NCBI RefSeq assembly: GCF_004122165.1
Contig: NZ_SBKO01000002.1
Location: forward strand, 248,001 to 312,000
Length of the DNA stretch: 64,000 nt
Direction: 5' to 3'
DNA from: Flavobacterium amnicola
GTDB lineage: Bacteria; Bacteroidota; Bacteroidia; Flavobacteriales; Flavobacteriaceae
In this document: positions 8,399-19,062 of the stretch, piece by piece
How positions within the stretch are numbered: position 1 is the first letter of the stretch
Layout of the letters: each line of letters begins with the position of its first letter
The notes under the pieces: model-generated
What the model saw: the letters and a program-made list of their open reading frames with translations, nothing else
Database searches by the model: none
Told to the model about the DNA's origin: nothing
Program-made: the position numbers and the translations under genes

Positions 8399-11368
8399 TT
8401 ATTTGTTTAATTCAGCGTGTCTTTTTTCAATTTCTTCTTTATCTTTTTTAGACAACGTATCAACCAATACTGGTGTTGCGATGAATAAAGAAGAATAAGT
8501 TCCAATTACAATTCCAATTAACATGGCGAAAATGAATCCTCTAATTGATTCTCCACCAAAAACGAACATAATTGCCAATACTAAAATCATTGTTAATGAT
8601 GTATTGATTGTTCTTGATAAGGTAGTATTAATAGATTCGTTTACAATATGTTTGAAATCACCTTTTAAATTACCCGCTAAGAACTCACGAATTCTATCAA
8701 ATACAATTACGGTATCATTCATAGAGTATCCGATTACGGTTAAGATAGCCGCAATAAAATGCTGATCCATTTCCATGTGGAAAGGCATGAATTTGTAACA
8801 TAATGAATATACTCCTAATACGAAGATTACGTCGTGTGCTACCGCTGCTAAAGCTCCTAATGAGTATCCTAACTTACGGAAAGAAACTACTAAGTATAAA
8901 GCAACAACTAACATCGCTCCGATTACTGCCCAGAATGAGTTTGTTTTAATATCGTTAGAGATAGCCGCACTTACTTTAGATCCAGACAACATACCTAATG
9001 TTTTTCCTTCTGTTAAAGTGATGAATTTCTCATAAGTCATTCCTGGGAAATGTTTCGATAATCCTTCAAATAACATTTTGTTTACTTCTTCATCAACTGC
9101 TACACCTTCTTCTTCGATTTTATATTTAGTTGTAATTCTTAATTGATCAGAACCACCAAATACTTTAGCTTCCGTTGTAACTCCATATACTTTAGATAAT
9201 TCTTCAGCGATTTCAGAAGCCACAACTGGTTTTTCGAATTTCACTTGGAATGTTCTACCTCCAACAAAATCAACCCCTTGGTCTAATCCATTTACAAAGA
9301 AAATAGAAACCAAACTGATTACTGTTACTGCTAATGAGAAACCGTAAGAGAATTTTTTAACTTTTAAGAAGTCGAAGTTATATCCTGTAAACCATTTTTT
9401 TGACCACGAGTTAGCGAATTCTAATTTAGTTCCTTTAGCAACTGCTCTATCTAATAAAATTCTTGTAATGAAAATCGAAGTAAATAAAGATGTTACGATA
9501 CCGATTAATAAAGTTGTTGCAAAACCTTTAATTGGTCCAGTACCAAAAACATATAAGATAGCACCTGTTAATACGTGTGTTACGTTAGCATCAATGATAG
9601 AACGCATAGCACCTGTCCAAGAAAACGATTTTTTAACAGCATCCACTAAACTTAAACCGTGACGCAATTCTTCTTTTGCTCTTTCGTAAATAATAATATT
9701 CGCATCTACCGCAGTACCTAATGTTAATACGATACCTGCAATACCTGGTAATGTTAATACAGCACCTAAACTTGCTAAAATTCCGAATAAGAATAATAAG
9801 TTGATCACTAAAGCAATATTAGCATACCAACCTGCTTTTCCGTAATATACTAACATCCATAACGCTACTAATAATAATCCTACTAATGCAGAAGTAGTAC
9901 CGTTATCAATTGCTTTTTGACCTAAAGATGGTCCTACAACTTCCGATTGAACAATCTCTGCTGCTGCTGGTAATTTACCCGCACGTAATACATTAGCTAA
10001 ATCCTTCGTTTCTTCTAAAGTAAAAGAACCTGAAATTTCTGAACGTCCACCAGCAATTGGTCCTGAAGTTACTCCAGGTGCCGAATACACTATATTATCT
10101 AAAACAATAGCAATACTATTTTTTTGAGAATATACTCTTCCTGTTAATTCTTCCCAAATTTTTGCTCCTTTACCGTTCATTTGCATCGAAACAGCAGGTT
10201 TACCCATTTGGTCAAAAGTATCAGCAGCTTCCACTAATACACTTCCACTCATTGGAGGTGTGTTGGTTCTGTTTCCTTTTAATGCATATACTTCAACAGC
10301 TTCTGCTTCATCCGATTTTGCTTTACCGTACGTAAATTTAACATCAGCTAAATTACTTGGCAACATTGCTTTGATATCAGCTCTTTTAAAATAAGCATTT
10401 ACGGCAGCAGTATCTTTAACAGCAATCATTCCGATTACTGTTCCACCTTGTTGGAAAGGCATTAATTTATCAAATAAAGGATTGTTTCCTTTAGTTGCAG
10501 CAGCAGAATCTTTCGATTTAGCTCCTAATAATTCATTTATTTTAGAACCTTTGTTAGCTGTAGTATCTTTTGCAACAACAGTTTTTTCAGTTTTTTTCAA
10601 AGCATCATTAACTGCCATCAAGTAGTTTCCTACTTCTTCTACTTTATACGTTTCCCAAAACTCTAATTGAGCTGTAGAAGACAATAATTTTTTAGCTCTA
10701 TCTACATCTTTAGCACCTGGTAATTCTACCAAGATACGTCCAGTGTTTCCTAATTTTACGATGTTTGGTTGTGTTACACCAAATTTGTCGATACGCTCAC
10801 GTAATACTCCAAAAGCACTTTCTACAGATTCATCCACTTTTTTAGCGATAACTGCTTTTACTTGTGATTCTGATTTTGTATCGTTGATTTGATCTGCTAA
10901 ATTTCTGTTTCCAAAAACATCTGGAGATGATAATTTTGTTCCTGTACCTGCAGAAGCAGCTTCGAAAGCATCATAAAAGGCATCTAAAAAAGATTGATTT
11001 CCTTGTTGATTCTTTTTAGCATCGGCTAACGCTTTGTTGAATACTGGATTTTGAGTATTGTTTGCTAACGTTTTCAATACGTCTTTAACCGAAATTTGAA
11101 GCGTTACGTTAATACCTCCTTCAAGGTCAAGACCTTTGTTAATTTGCTTGTCAGCCACTTCATTATAAGTGAAATCAGTAAATCCTAAGCTAAACACTTT
11201 TTCTTTACCAATAGAATCAAGATATTTGATTTCTTTTTCTTGATTTCCGTTTGCAAAAGCTTTTGCATCACTTTTAACTTTGCTAGCAACAAAAGTGAAT
11301 GTAAGTTGATAAATACTTACAAGAGCAAATAAAATTGCAAAAAACTTAATTAGTCCTCTATTTTGCAT
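8399..11368 (-). CDS. secDF: Protein translocase SecDF fusion
   Basis: 989 residues joining SecD and SecF, the normal Bacteroidota arrangement. After an N-terminal helix (about 7-27) comes the large SecD periplasmic region, including LDLEGGINVTLQI (D1 motif) and RIDKFGVTQPNIV; the SecD membrane block follows, with the conserved TAVDANIIIYER near residue 553. The SecF half starts near 665 with GVDFVGGRTFQVKF and ends with GYSMNDTVIVFDRIRE near 884. SecDF uses the proton gradient to pull proteins across the inner membrane with SecYEG and YajC. Relative to E. coli SecD it carries an extra Lys/Ala/Thr-rich insert around 265-300. Own promoter at 11462-11469, giving an unusually long (about 90-nt) leader. 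Confidence 0.96.
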   Translation of the reverse strand: MQNRGLIKFFAILFALVSIYQLTFTFVASKVKSDAKAFANGNQEKEIKYLDSIGKEKVFSLGFTDFTYNEVADKQINKGLDLEGGINVTLQISVKDVLKTLANNTQNPVFNKALADAKKNQQGNQSFLDAFYDAFEAASAGTGTKLSSPDVFGNRNLADQINDTKSESQVKAVIAKKVDESVESAFGVLRERIDKFGVTQPNIVKLGNTGRILVELPGAKDVDRAKKLLSSTAQLEFWETYKVEEVGNYLMAVNDALKKTEKTVVAKDTTANKGSKINELLGAKSKDSAAATKGNNPLFDKLMPFQQGGTVIGMIAVKDTAAVNAYFKRADIKAMLPSNLADVKFTYGKAKSDEAEAVEVYALKGNRTNTPPMSGSVLVEAADTFDQMGKPAVSMQMNGKGAKIWEELTGRVYSQKNSIAIVLDNIVYSAPGVTSGPIAGGRSEISGSFTLEETKDLANVLRAGKLPAAAEIVQSEVVGPSLGQKAIDNGTTSALVGLLLVALWMLVYYGKAGWYANIALVINLLFLFGILASLGAVLTLPGIAGIVLTLGTAVDANIIIYERAKEELRHGLSLVDAVKKSFSWTGAMRSIIDANVTHVLTGAILYVFGTGPIKGFATTLLIGIVTSLFTSIFITRILLDRAVAKGTKLEFANSWSKKWFTGYNFDFLKVKKFSYGFSLAVTVISLVSIFFVNGLDQGVDFVGGRTFQVKFEKPVVASEIAEELSKVYGVTTEAKVFGGSDQLRITTKYKIEEEGVAVDEEVNKMLFEGLSKHFPGMTYEKFITLTEGKTLGMLSGSKVSAAISNDIKTNSFWAVIGAMLVVALYLVVSFRKLGYSLGALAAVAHDVIFVLGVYSLCYKFMPFHMEMDQHFIAAILTVIGYSMNDTVIVFDRIREFLAGNLKGDFKHIVNESINTTLSRTINTSLTMILVLAIMFVFGGESIRGFIFAMLIGIVIGTYSSLFIATPVLVDTLSKKDKEEIEKRHAELNK

Positions 11369-11461
11369 TCTGTGTAAAAATTAATTAATTCTTTTAATTT
11401 AGTTTTGGTTAGTTTGATAAAAAATAAAGCGGAAAACACCACCCCATTTTTACAAAACGTG

Positions 11462-11469
11462 CAAATATA
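11462..11469 (-). promoter_or_regulatory. -7 promoter element TATATTTG of secDF
   Basis: Minus-strand TATATTTG with TTG 20 nt upstream (11490-11492). The distance of 93 nt to the secDF ATG is three to four times that of other promoters in the window, leaving room for leader control. Confidence 0.65.
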
Positions 11470-11514
11470 TAATTCTGAAAATGATTAACCAATTTATTTA
11501 TTGATTAATATGAA

Positions 11515-11545
11515 AAAAAAGACTGCAAAAAAAGCAGTCTTTTTT
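11515..11545 (-). terminator. Terminator of mdh
   Basis: Stem AAAAAAGACTGC / GCAGTCTTTTTT with a 7-nt loop, directly after the mdh stop at 11563 and followed by Ts on the minus strand. Confidence 0.85.
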
Positions 11546-11562
11546 GTTTTATTTTGAAATAC

Positions 11563-12498
11563 TTATGACAAAACCGAAGCCAAAGCATCATTCATCCCAC
11601 GAACTGCATCGGCAGACTTCGCAAATAAAGCTTTTTCAGCATCGTTTAGTTTAATATCTAAAATTTCTTCTACTCCATTTTTACCGATAATACATGGTAC
11701 TCCGATACAAATGTCGTTTTGTCCGTACTCGCCTTCTACAAAAACAGAACAAGCAATCATTTTCTTTTGATCGTTCAAGATAGAATCTACCAAATACGCT
11801 ACAGAAGCTCCTGGCGCATACCAAGCTGAAGTTCCTAACAATCCTGTTAAAGTAGCTCCACCCACCATAGTATCAGCTGCTACTTTATCCAATTGCTCTT
11901 GTGATAAAAATTGAGAAACTGGAATACCATTATAAGAAGCCAAACGTGTTAACGGAATCATAGTAGTGTCTCCGTGACCACCAATAACCATAGCAGAAAT
12001 GTCGTTTGCTGGTTTGTCTAAAGCCAACGATAAATACGTTCTAAAACGTGAGCTATCTAAAGCACCACCCATACCGATGATTCTGTTTTTAGGTAGTCCT
12101 AATGATTTGTATGCCAAATAAGTCATCGTATCCATTGGATTTGATACAATTACGAAAATAGCATTTGGAGAATGTTGCAATAAGTTTTCCGCAACTGATT
12201 TTACAATTCCAGCGTTAATTCCGATTAATTCCTCACGCGTCATTCCTGGTTTTCTAGGAATTCCAGAAGTAATTACTACTACATTACTTCCAGCAGTTTT
12301 ACTATAATCGTTAGTAACACCAGTAACTTTTGTATTAAAACCTGTGTTGGTTGCACATTGTGTAATATCTAATGCTTTACCTTCTGCAAAACCTTCACGA
12401 ATGTCTAACAATACGATTTCACTTGCAATTCCTCTATAAGCCATCACATCGGCGCAAGTTGCCCCTACGTTTCCAGCTCCAACTATTGTAACTTTCAT
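11563..12498 (-). CDS. mdh: Malate dehydrogenase
   Basis: 311 residues of the LDH-like malate dehydrogenase group. NAD-binding motif GAGNVGATCA at 7-16, the substrate loop IPRKPGMTREEL with its arginines (Arg rather than Gln in the loop indicates malate, not lactate), the NPMDTMTYL motif, and the catalytic histidine in GGHGDTTMIPL. It interconverts malate and oxaloacetate in the TCA cycle in the cytoplasm. It starts 27 nt after gyrB and ends at its own terminator; no separate promoter was recognised, so it may be read through from gyrB. Confidence 0.95.
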   Translation of the reverse strand: MKVTIVGAGNVGATCADVMAYRGIASEIVLLDIREGFAEGKALDITQCATNTGFNTKVTGVTNDYSKTAGSNVVVITSGIPRKPGMTREELIGINAGIVKSVAENLLQHSPNAIFVIVSNPMDTMTYLAYKSLGLPKNRIIGMGGALDSSRFRTYLSLALDKPANDISAMVIGGHGDTTMIPLTRLASYNGIPVSQFLSQEQLDKVAADTMVGGATLTGLLGTSAWYAPGASVAYLVDSILNDQKKMIACSVFVEGEYGQNDICIGVPCIIGKNGVEEILDIKLNDAEKALFAKSADAVRGMNDALASVLS

Positions 12499-12524
12499 TT
12501 TTATATATTTATTCGGTTATTTTA

Positions 12525-14486
<1,962 letters not shown>

Positions 14487-14503
14487 TTATTTTGTCAAAC
14501 ACG

Positions 14504-14511
14504 CAAATATA
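14504..14511 (-). promoter_or_regulatory. -7 promoter element TATATTTG of gyrB
   Basis: Exact consensus on the minus strand, 38 nt before the gyrB ATG. Confidence 0.62.
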
Positions 14512-14735
14512 AGCAAATAGGTATCAATTTTAACAGAAAAAACAGCAAAACACCTCGAAGTTATCAACAACTGTTAATAACGAGATAATGCCTTAAATCG
14601 ATTAAAAATAGTCTTAAAATGGATTTGCTTGTTGTTTTTGAATCCCAAAAAAAAGTGAAATGAAAAAATTGATTTAAAGCCTTTAAAATTGATTTTTTTT
14701 AAATTAAAAAATAATATTTCACCCAAACAATTTAA

Positions 14736-14770
14736 AAAAACCCCAATCAGTAAGGACTAATTGAGGTTTT
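14736..14770 (-). terminator. Terminator of asnB
   Basis: Imperfect hairpin (AAAACC..CAAT on one side, ATTG.GGTTTT on the other) about 60 nt after the asnB stop, with seven Ts following on the minus strand. Confidence 0.72.
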
Positions 14771-14829
14771 AACTTCCTATTCATCGTAGTGTGAATTTAT
14801 ATGGAAGTTTCAAGTTATATAACCTAACT

Positions 14830-16512
14830 TTAAATTGTTATTTCTTTTACATAGGCCTCTTCGTGCACATTCGCCACTGCCCTACCTGAAGGATCATTCA
14901 AGTTTTTAAAAGCTTCATCCCATTCTAAAGCGATTTTGGTACTACAAGCTACACTCGCTTCTTGTGGCACACAAAGAGCTGCAGCGTCACTTGGAAAATG
15001 TTCGGTAAAAATAGAACGGTAATAATACTCTTCTTTGGACGTTGGCGTTTGCAATGGAAATTTATATTTCGCATTCGCCAATTGTTCATCGGATACTGCT
15101 TCTGCTACCACTTCTTTCAAAGTATCAATCCAGCTATAGCCTACCCCATCGCTAAATTGTTCTTTTTGTCTCCACGCCACACTTTCCGGTAACATTTCTT
15201 CGAAAGCTTTACGAAGTACCCATTTTTCCATACGTTCTCCGTTAATCATTTTGTCTTGAGGATTGATACGCATGGCTACATCCATGAATTCTTTGTCTAA
15301 AAACGGTACACGTCCTTCAATTCCCCATGCCGCTAAACTTTTGTTTGCACGCAAGCAATCATACATATGAAGTTTACCCAATTTACGGACAGTTTCTTCG
15401 TGAAATTCTTTGGCATTCGGGGCTTTATGAAAATACAAATACCCGCCAAACAATTCATCAGAACCTTCACCCGACAGCACCATTTTAATTCCCATCGATT
15501 TGATCACGCGCGCCATTAAATACATTGGTGTAGAAGCTCTAACCGTAGTGACGTCGTACGTTTCTAAGTTATAAATCACATCTCGAACAGCATCAAGTCC
15601 CTCCTGAATGGTAAATTTAATTTCGTGGTGAATCGTTCCAATATGATCAGCCACTACTCTAGCCGCTTTCAAATCGGGAGAACCTTCTAACCCTACTGCA
15701 AAAGAATGCAGTTGTGGATACCAGGCTTCAGTCGTATCATCAGATTCAATTCTTTTTTGTGCATATTTTTTGGCGATTGCAGAAGTGATAGAAGAATCCA
15801 ATCCGCCCGAAAGCAATACCCCATAAGGAACATCACTCATTAGTTGACGATGTACAGCTGCTTCCAAAGCTTCTTTCAATTCTTGAATATTGGTTTGGTT
15901 TTCTTTCACCGCCTCAAATTCTGTCCATTCCCTTTTGTACCATTGTACAAATTGGCCGTCTTTACTAGACAAATAATGTCCTGGTGGAAATAATTCAATT
16001 TTAGTACAAAATCCTTCCAATGCTTTTAATTCGGAAGCCACATAAAACGTACCGTGTTGGTCCCAACCAATATATAACGGGATAATTCCCATATGGTCAC
16101 GCGCTACGAAATATTCATCATTTTCAGCATCGTATATGGCGAAACCGAAAATTCCGTTAAGTTCATCCACAAAATGAACACCTTTTTCTTGGTACAACGC
16201 TAAAATCACTTCACAATCGCTTTCCGTTTGAAAAGTATATCTGCCTTCAAATTGTTTGCGTAAAACTCTATGGTTATAAATTTCACCATTTGCAGCCAAA
16301 ATCAATTTTTTATCCTCACTTAATAAAGGTTGCTTTCCAGAAGCGGGATCGACAATAGCCAAACGTTCATGAGCTAGAATGGCTTTATCATCACTATAAA
16401 TCCCACTCCAATCCGGTCCGCGATGACGGATAATCTTGGCCATTTCCAATACTTGAGGTCGTAAGGTTTCTGATTTTTGCTTTAAGTCAAAGGCGCATAC
16501 AATTCCACACAT
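14830..16512 (-). CDS. asnB: Asparagine synthase B, glutamine-hydrolysing
   Basis: 560 residues, the E. coli AsnB length. The initiator Met is followed by Cys2 (MCGIVCAF), the glutaminase nucleophile; the N-terminal domain has RHRGPDWSG and ANGEIYNH. The synthetase domain carries the PP-loop LLSGGLDSSITSAIA that binds ATP and the GEGSDELFGGY motif. It makes asparagine from aspartate, glutamine and ATP in the cytoplasm. Single gene with its own terminator. The 176-bp upstream region has an inverted repeat (16582-16603) but no convincing promoter. Confidence 0.95.
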   Translation of the reverse strand: MCGIVCAFDLKQKSETLRPQVLEMAKIIRHRGPDWSGIYSDDKAILAHERLAIVDPASGKQPLLSEDKKLILAANGEIYNHRVLRKQFEGRYTFQTESDCEVILALYQEKGVHFVDELNGIFGFAIYDAENDEYFVARDHMGIIPLYIGWDQHGTFYVASELKALEGFCTKIELFPPGHYLSSKDGQFVQWYKREWTEFEAVKENQTNIQELKEALEAAVHRQLMSDVPYGVLLSGGLDSSITSAIAKKYAQKRIESDDTTEAWYPQLHSFAVGLEGSPDLKAARVVADHIGTIHHEIKFTIQEGLDAVRDVIYNLETYDVTTVRASTPMYLMARVIKSMGIKMVLSGEGSDELFGGYLYFHKAPNAKEFHEETVRKLGKLHMYDCLRANKSLAAWGIEGRVPFLDKEFMDVAMRINPQDKMINGERMEKWVLRKAFEEMLPESVAWRQKEQFSDGVGYSWIDTLKEVVAEAVSDEQLANAKYKFPLQTPTSKEEYYYRSIFTEHFPSDAAALCVPQEASVACSTKIALEWDEAFKNLNDPSGRAVANVHEEAYVKEITI

Positions 16513-16581
16513 TTTATTTCAGTTTTAATTACATTATTATTTATATCTGAAACAAAATTGCAGTTTAAGATTGTATATTAA

Positions 16582-16603
16582 AACTAAAAAATTAATTTTA
16601 GTT
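16582..16603. promoter_or_regulatory. Inverted repeat upstream of asnB
   Basis: AACTAAAA and TTTTAGTT, 8-bp perfect arms 6 nt apart, centred 80 bp upstream of the asnB start. A second, widely spaced pair (AGTTACAT at 16600, ATGTAACT at 16640) overlaps it. It could be an operator, but the region is AT-rich and chance is not excluded. Confidence 0.3.
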
Positions 16604-16688
16604 ACATTTTAAAACTTTAAGAAGAATAAACTAAATATTATGTAACTTCTGATAATTTAAAAAAGGAGAAAAGGTTAGAAATTGTAAT

Positions 16689-17138
16689 TTAAACGATATC
16701 GATGATTGTGTATTCTACCGAATTTAATTGGAAATCATGACCGACCTTTTTTCCCATTAATTGCATTCCTAAGGGAGATTGTGGAGAAATTCCGAAGATA
16801 TTTTGACCGTCAATAGCAATTTTAGGTAAAGCGGTGCTAATATAGACGGTTAATTTATTAGTTTTCACCAAACTGCCTAAGCCTACATTTTTATGGATAC
16901 TTGAAGCGTCTAGCTTGTCCAGGATAGTCTTTTGTTCGATAGCTTCCTTTAGTTTGTTAGTAAGTTTTTCTTGTTCGATATGCATCATTGACAATGCCGT
17001 TTCGTGCTTGTCACCTGCAGAACCTTTGGCATCATTTTTCGAATCTTCTGTTAAACCGGCAATCATGTCTTGAAAAACATCGATTTTGTCCTGAATGATT
17101 TGAGAATATTGGGAATGTATTGTTTGCTTTAAAGTCAT
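16689..17138 (-). CDS. GreA/GreB-like transcription factor
   Basis: 149 residues. An N-terminal helical region (about 1-75, with the conserved Bacteroidota segment DAKGSAGDKHETALSMMHIEQEKL) should form a coiled coil, and a C-terminal FKBP-like Gre domain follows (GSLVKTNKLTVYIS, then ISPQSPLGMQLMGKKVGHDFQLN, where SPLG and GKKVGD-like motifs mark Gre C-termini). Such proteins bind RNA polymerase in its secondary channel. Databases sometimes label this family 3-oxoacyl-ACP synthase; no ketosynthase motif or catalytic Cys is present, so that name is wrong here. Whether it has cleavage activity is unknown. Confidence 0.75.
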   Translation of the reverse strand: MTLKQTIHSQYSQIIQDKIDVFQDMIAGLTEDSKNDAKGSAGDKHETALSMMHIEQEKLTNKLKEAIEQKTILDKLDASSIHKNVGLGSLVKTNKLTVYISTALPKIAIDGQNIFGISPQSPLGMQLMGKKVGHDFQLNSVEYTIIDIV

Positions 17139-17140
17139 TT

Positions 17141-17223
17141 AATAGATTGTTAGACTACTAAGAAATTTGGACTTCCTAGAATTTTCAAAAGTATCTAAAA
17201 ATCTAAGAAGTCTGCTAATCTAA
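17141..17223. repeat. Imperfect inverted repeat, about 80 bp
   Basis: The left half (from TAGATTGTTAGACTACTAAG) resembles the reverse complement of the right half (TAGATTAGCAGACTTCTTAG), with roughly three of four bases matching. It fills the gap between the GreA-like gene and the barrel gene and may fold as one long hairpin or be a dispersed intergenic repeat. Confidence 0.45.
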
Positions 17224-17232
17224 TTTTCTCTT

Positions 17233-19005
17233 TTAAAAATCAAACTTATAGCTGGCCCCTATAATCCCTTGTGCGCCTTGTACCGGATAATTTAACCATT
17301 TTTGATAGTTTTGATTGGCTAAATTGTTTCCTTTTAAGAAAAACGTCAAGCGATCATTGTGTTTGTACCCAACGTGTGCATTGATATCAAAATACCCTTC
17401 CAAAGTTTGGATAGTATCTGGATTTGTAAAGCCGTTAAAATTGGTAAACTGATCTTTACGCTCGCCAACATAAAATAATTGTGTTCCTGCGTAGAACTTT
17501 TGCCCAACATTAAAATCGGAAGTAAAAGTCACTTTTACAGTAGGCAAATTCCATGCTTCTTCTTGAAAAGTAGTGTCATAAGCACTTACTTGTCCGTTGA
17601 TCCCAAGCGCTATGTTTTTATTCACATCGGCTTTTAATTCGCCATAAAACGAAATAGTTTTCAAATTATCGTACACAACATTGTAAGAATTTCCATAGCT
17701 GTAATTTTGTGAAGGTGCCGAAAGATATTCGTTACTTTTAAACAATGCTTTATTGTTTGAAGTATCATAGGAAGCTTTCAAATTATAGGCTACAGAATTT
17801 GCTAATTTCCCTCTCAAACCTGCATAAATATTGAATTTATTATCGGTTGGATTGATATCTAATGTTGGAGATAAAAACTTGTTTTGCGTCACAAAGTTTT
17901 CATATGTATTTTGTTGTAAACCACCTTCAGCACCCGCCACAAAAACCATTAAATCACCCACTAATTTATAAGACGCTTTAATTTTCGGATAAACATAAAT
18001 TCCGTTATCATTTCCTTCATTTACCCCTGAGAAGGTATTTTTAAGACGAGCATGATAAGCAACTTCCGCCCCTAATTCGATAGATAAATCATCTTTCAGA
18101 ATGGTAAAACTTGGGTTTCCACTAAAAATAAGATTCGATTTTTCAATATTCGTTGCCACATTCGGAATTGGAGTAGTAATTGCGTAATTAGTATCGAAGC
18201 TAGTGTTCGCATAATCCAAATTAAACTTCATTTTTACAGCAGTATTTCCTAAATCAAAATTAAAGTTAGGCTTGACGATAAAACGATTTTCACGAGATCC
18301 ATAATCATCTGAAAAACCAATATAATTCACATTTAGTTTTTCAAAAAAACTTTTTGTAATTGCCAATTCAGAACCAATTTTGAAGGTATTATAGACATGT
18401 TTCGGATTTATTGTATCGATAACAACAGGATTGAAATTCGGATTTTTCAATGGTAAACCATACCAGTAATAGCCTTCTCTTTGATAGCCCAAATCCAATT
18501 TAAAGCTAGTATCTTCTTTGTTGTAGCCATACATTGCGCCAAGCGAGACATCATAAAAACCATTATCTAAAACAGCTCCTTTTACACCTCCATCTGAATT
18601 TAAATAGCGAAACATACCTCCTGCATACTGATAATTATCGAGTTCGTGAGTTACAAATAACTCGGCATTTAAAGTGCTGTAATTTCCATAACCAACGGTT
18701 AAGTAATTTGGAAATAATTTTTCTTCTTTAGCTTTGTCTACCGCTGCAGCTTTTCCTTTTGCAGGAGCAAAAGTAGAAGCTACTGGAAAAGAGAAAATTT
18801 TATATTTTATTTCTTCTTTATTGGCTGTTTCCGTATCGTCTAAGACAGGTACTTCTTTGACTTTATAGGCATCAGAAATGGTCGGTGTGTAAGGTTTTAC
18901 AACGTTTACCACTTCGGTACCAATATTATCATCCTTCTTTTGGGCGAAGGAAAATTGAATCGTTAAAACTAGTATAAGCGAGGTATATATTTTGATTTTG
19001 TTCAT
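17233..19005 (-). CDS. Outer-membrane beta-barrel protein, TonB-dependent-receptor-like without plug
   Basis: 590 residues with signal peptide MNKIKIYTSLILVLTIQFSFAQ. After a short periplasmic segment (VVNVVKPYTPTISDAYKVKEVP) come alternating aromatic beta-strands to the end, finishing in SYKFDF with a C-terminal Phe as in outer-membrane barrels. The C-terminal part (FDINAHVGYKHNDRLTFFLKGNNLANQNYQKWLNYP) is typical of the last strands of TonB-dependent receptors, but no plug domain is visible and the protein is shorter than the usual 700-1000 residues. It ends the unit with the TPR gene 57 nt upstream; the pair is a recurrent one in Flavobacteria to my recollection. Ligand unknown. Confidence 0.72.
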   Translation of the reverse strand: MNKIKIYTSLILVLTIQFSFAQKKDDNIGTEVVNVVKPYTPTISDAYKVKEVPVLDDTETANKEEIKYKIFSFPVASTFAPAKGKAAAVDKAKEEKLFPNYLTVGYGNYSTLNAELFVTHELDNYQYAGGMFRYLNSDGGVKGAVLDNGFYDVSLGAMYGYNKEDTSFKLDLGYQREGYYWYGLPLKNPNFNPVVIDTINPKHVYNTFKIGSELAITKSFFEKLNVNYIGFSDDYGSRENRFIVKPNFNFDLGNTAVKMKFNLDYANTSFDTNYAITTPIPNVATNIEKSNLIFSGNPSFTILKDDLSIELGAEVAYHARLKNTFSGVNEGNDNGIYVYPKIKASYKLVGDLMVFVAGAEGGLQQNTYENFVTQNKFLSPTLDINPTDNKFNIYAGLRGKLANSVAYNLKASYDTSNNKALFKSNEYLSAPSQNYSYGNSYNVVYDNLKTISFYGELKADVNKNIALGINGQVSAYDTTFQEEAWNLPTVKVTFTSDFNVGQKFYAGTQLFYVGERKDQFTNFNGFTNPDTIQTLEGYFDINAHVGYKHNDRLTFFLKGNNLANQNYQKWLNYPVQGAQGIIGASYKFDF

Positions 19006-19062
19006 AGATTTTATTTTAAAAATGACTCATCGACAAGCTCAGAGTGACCACTGATTTATAAA

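Noticed and set aside
16689..17138. Database-style name 3-oxoacyl-ACP synthase for the GreA-like protein
   Set aside because: 149 residues with a coiled coil and Gre C-terminal fold, no ketosynthase Cys-His-His motifs and far too short for that enzyme.
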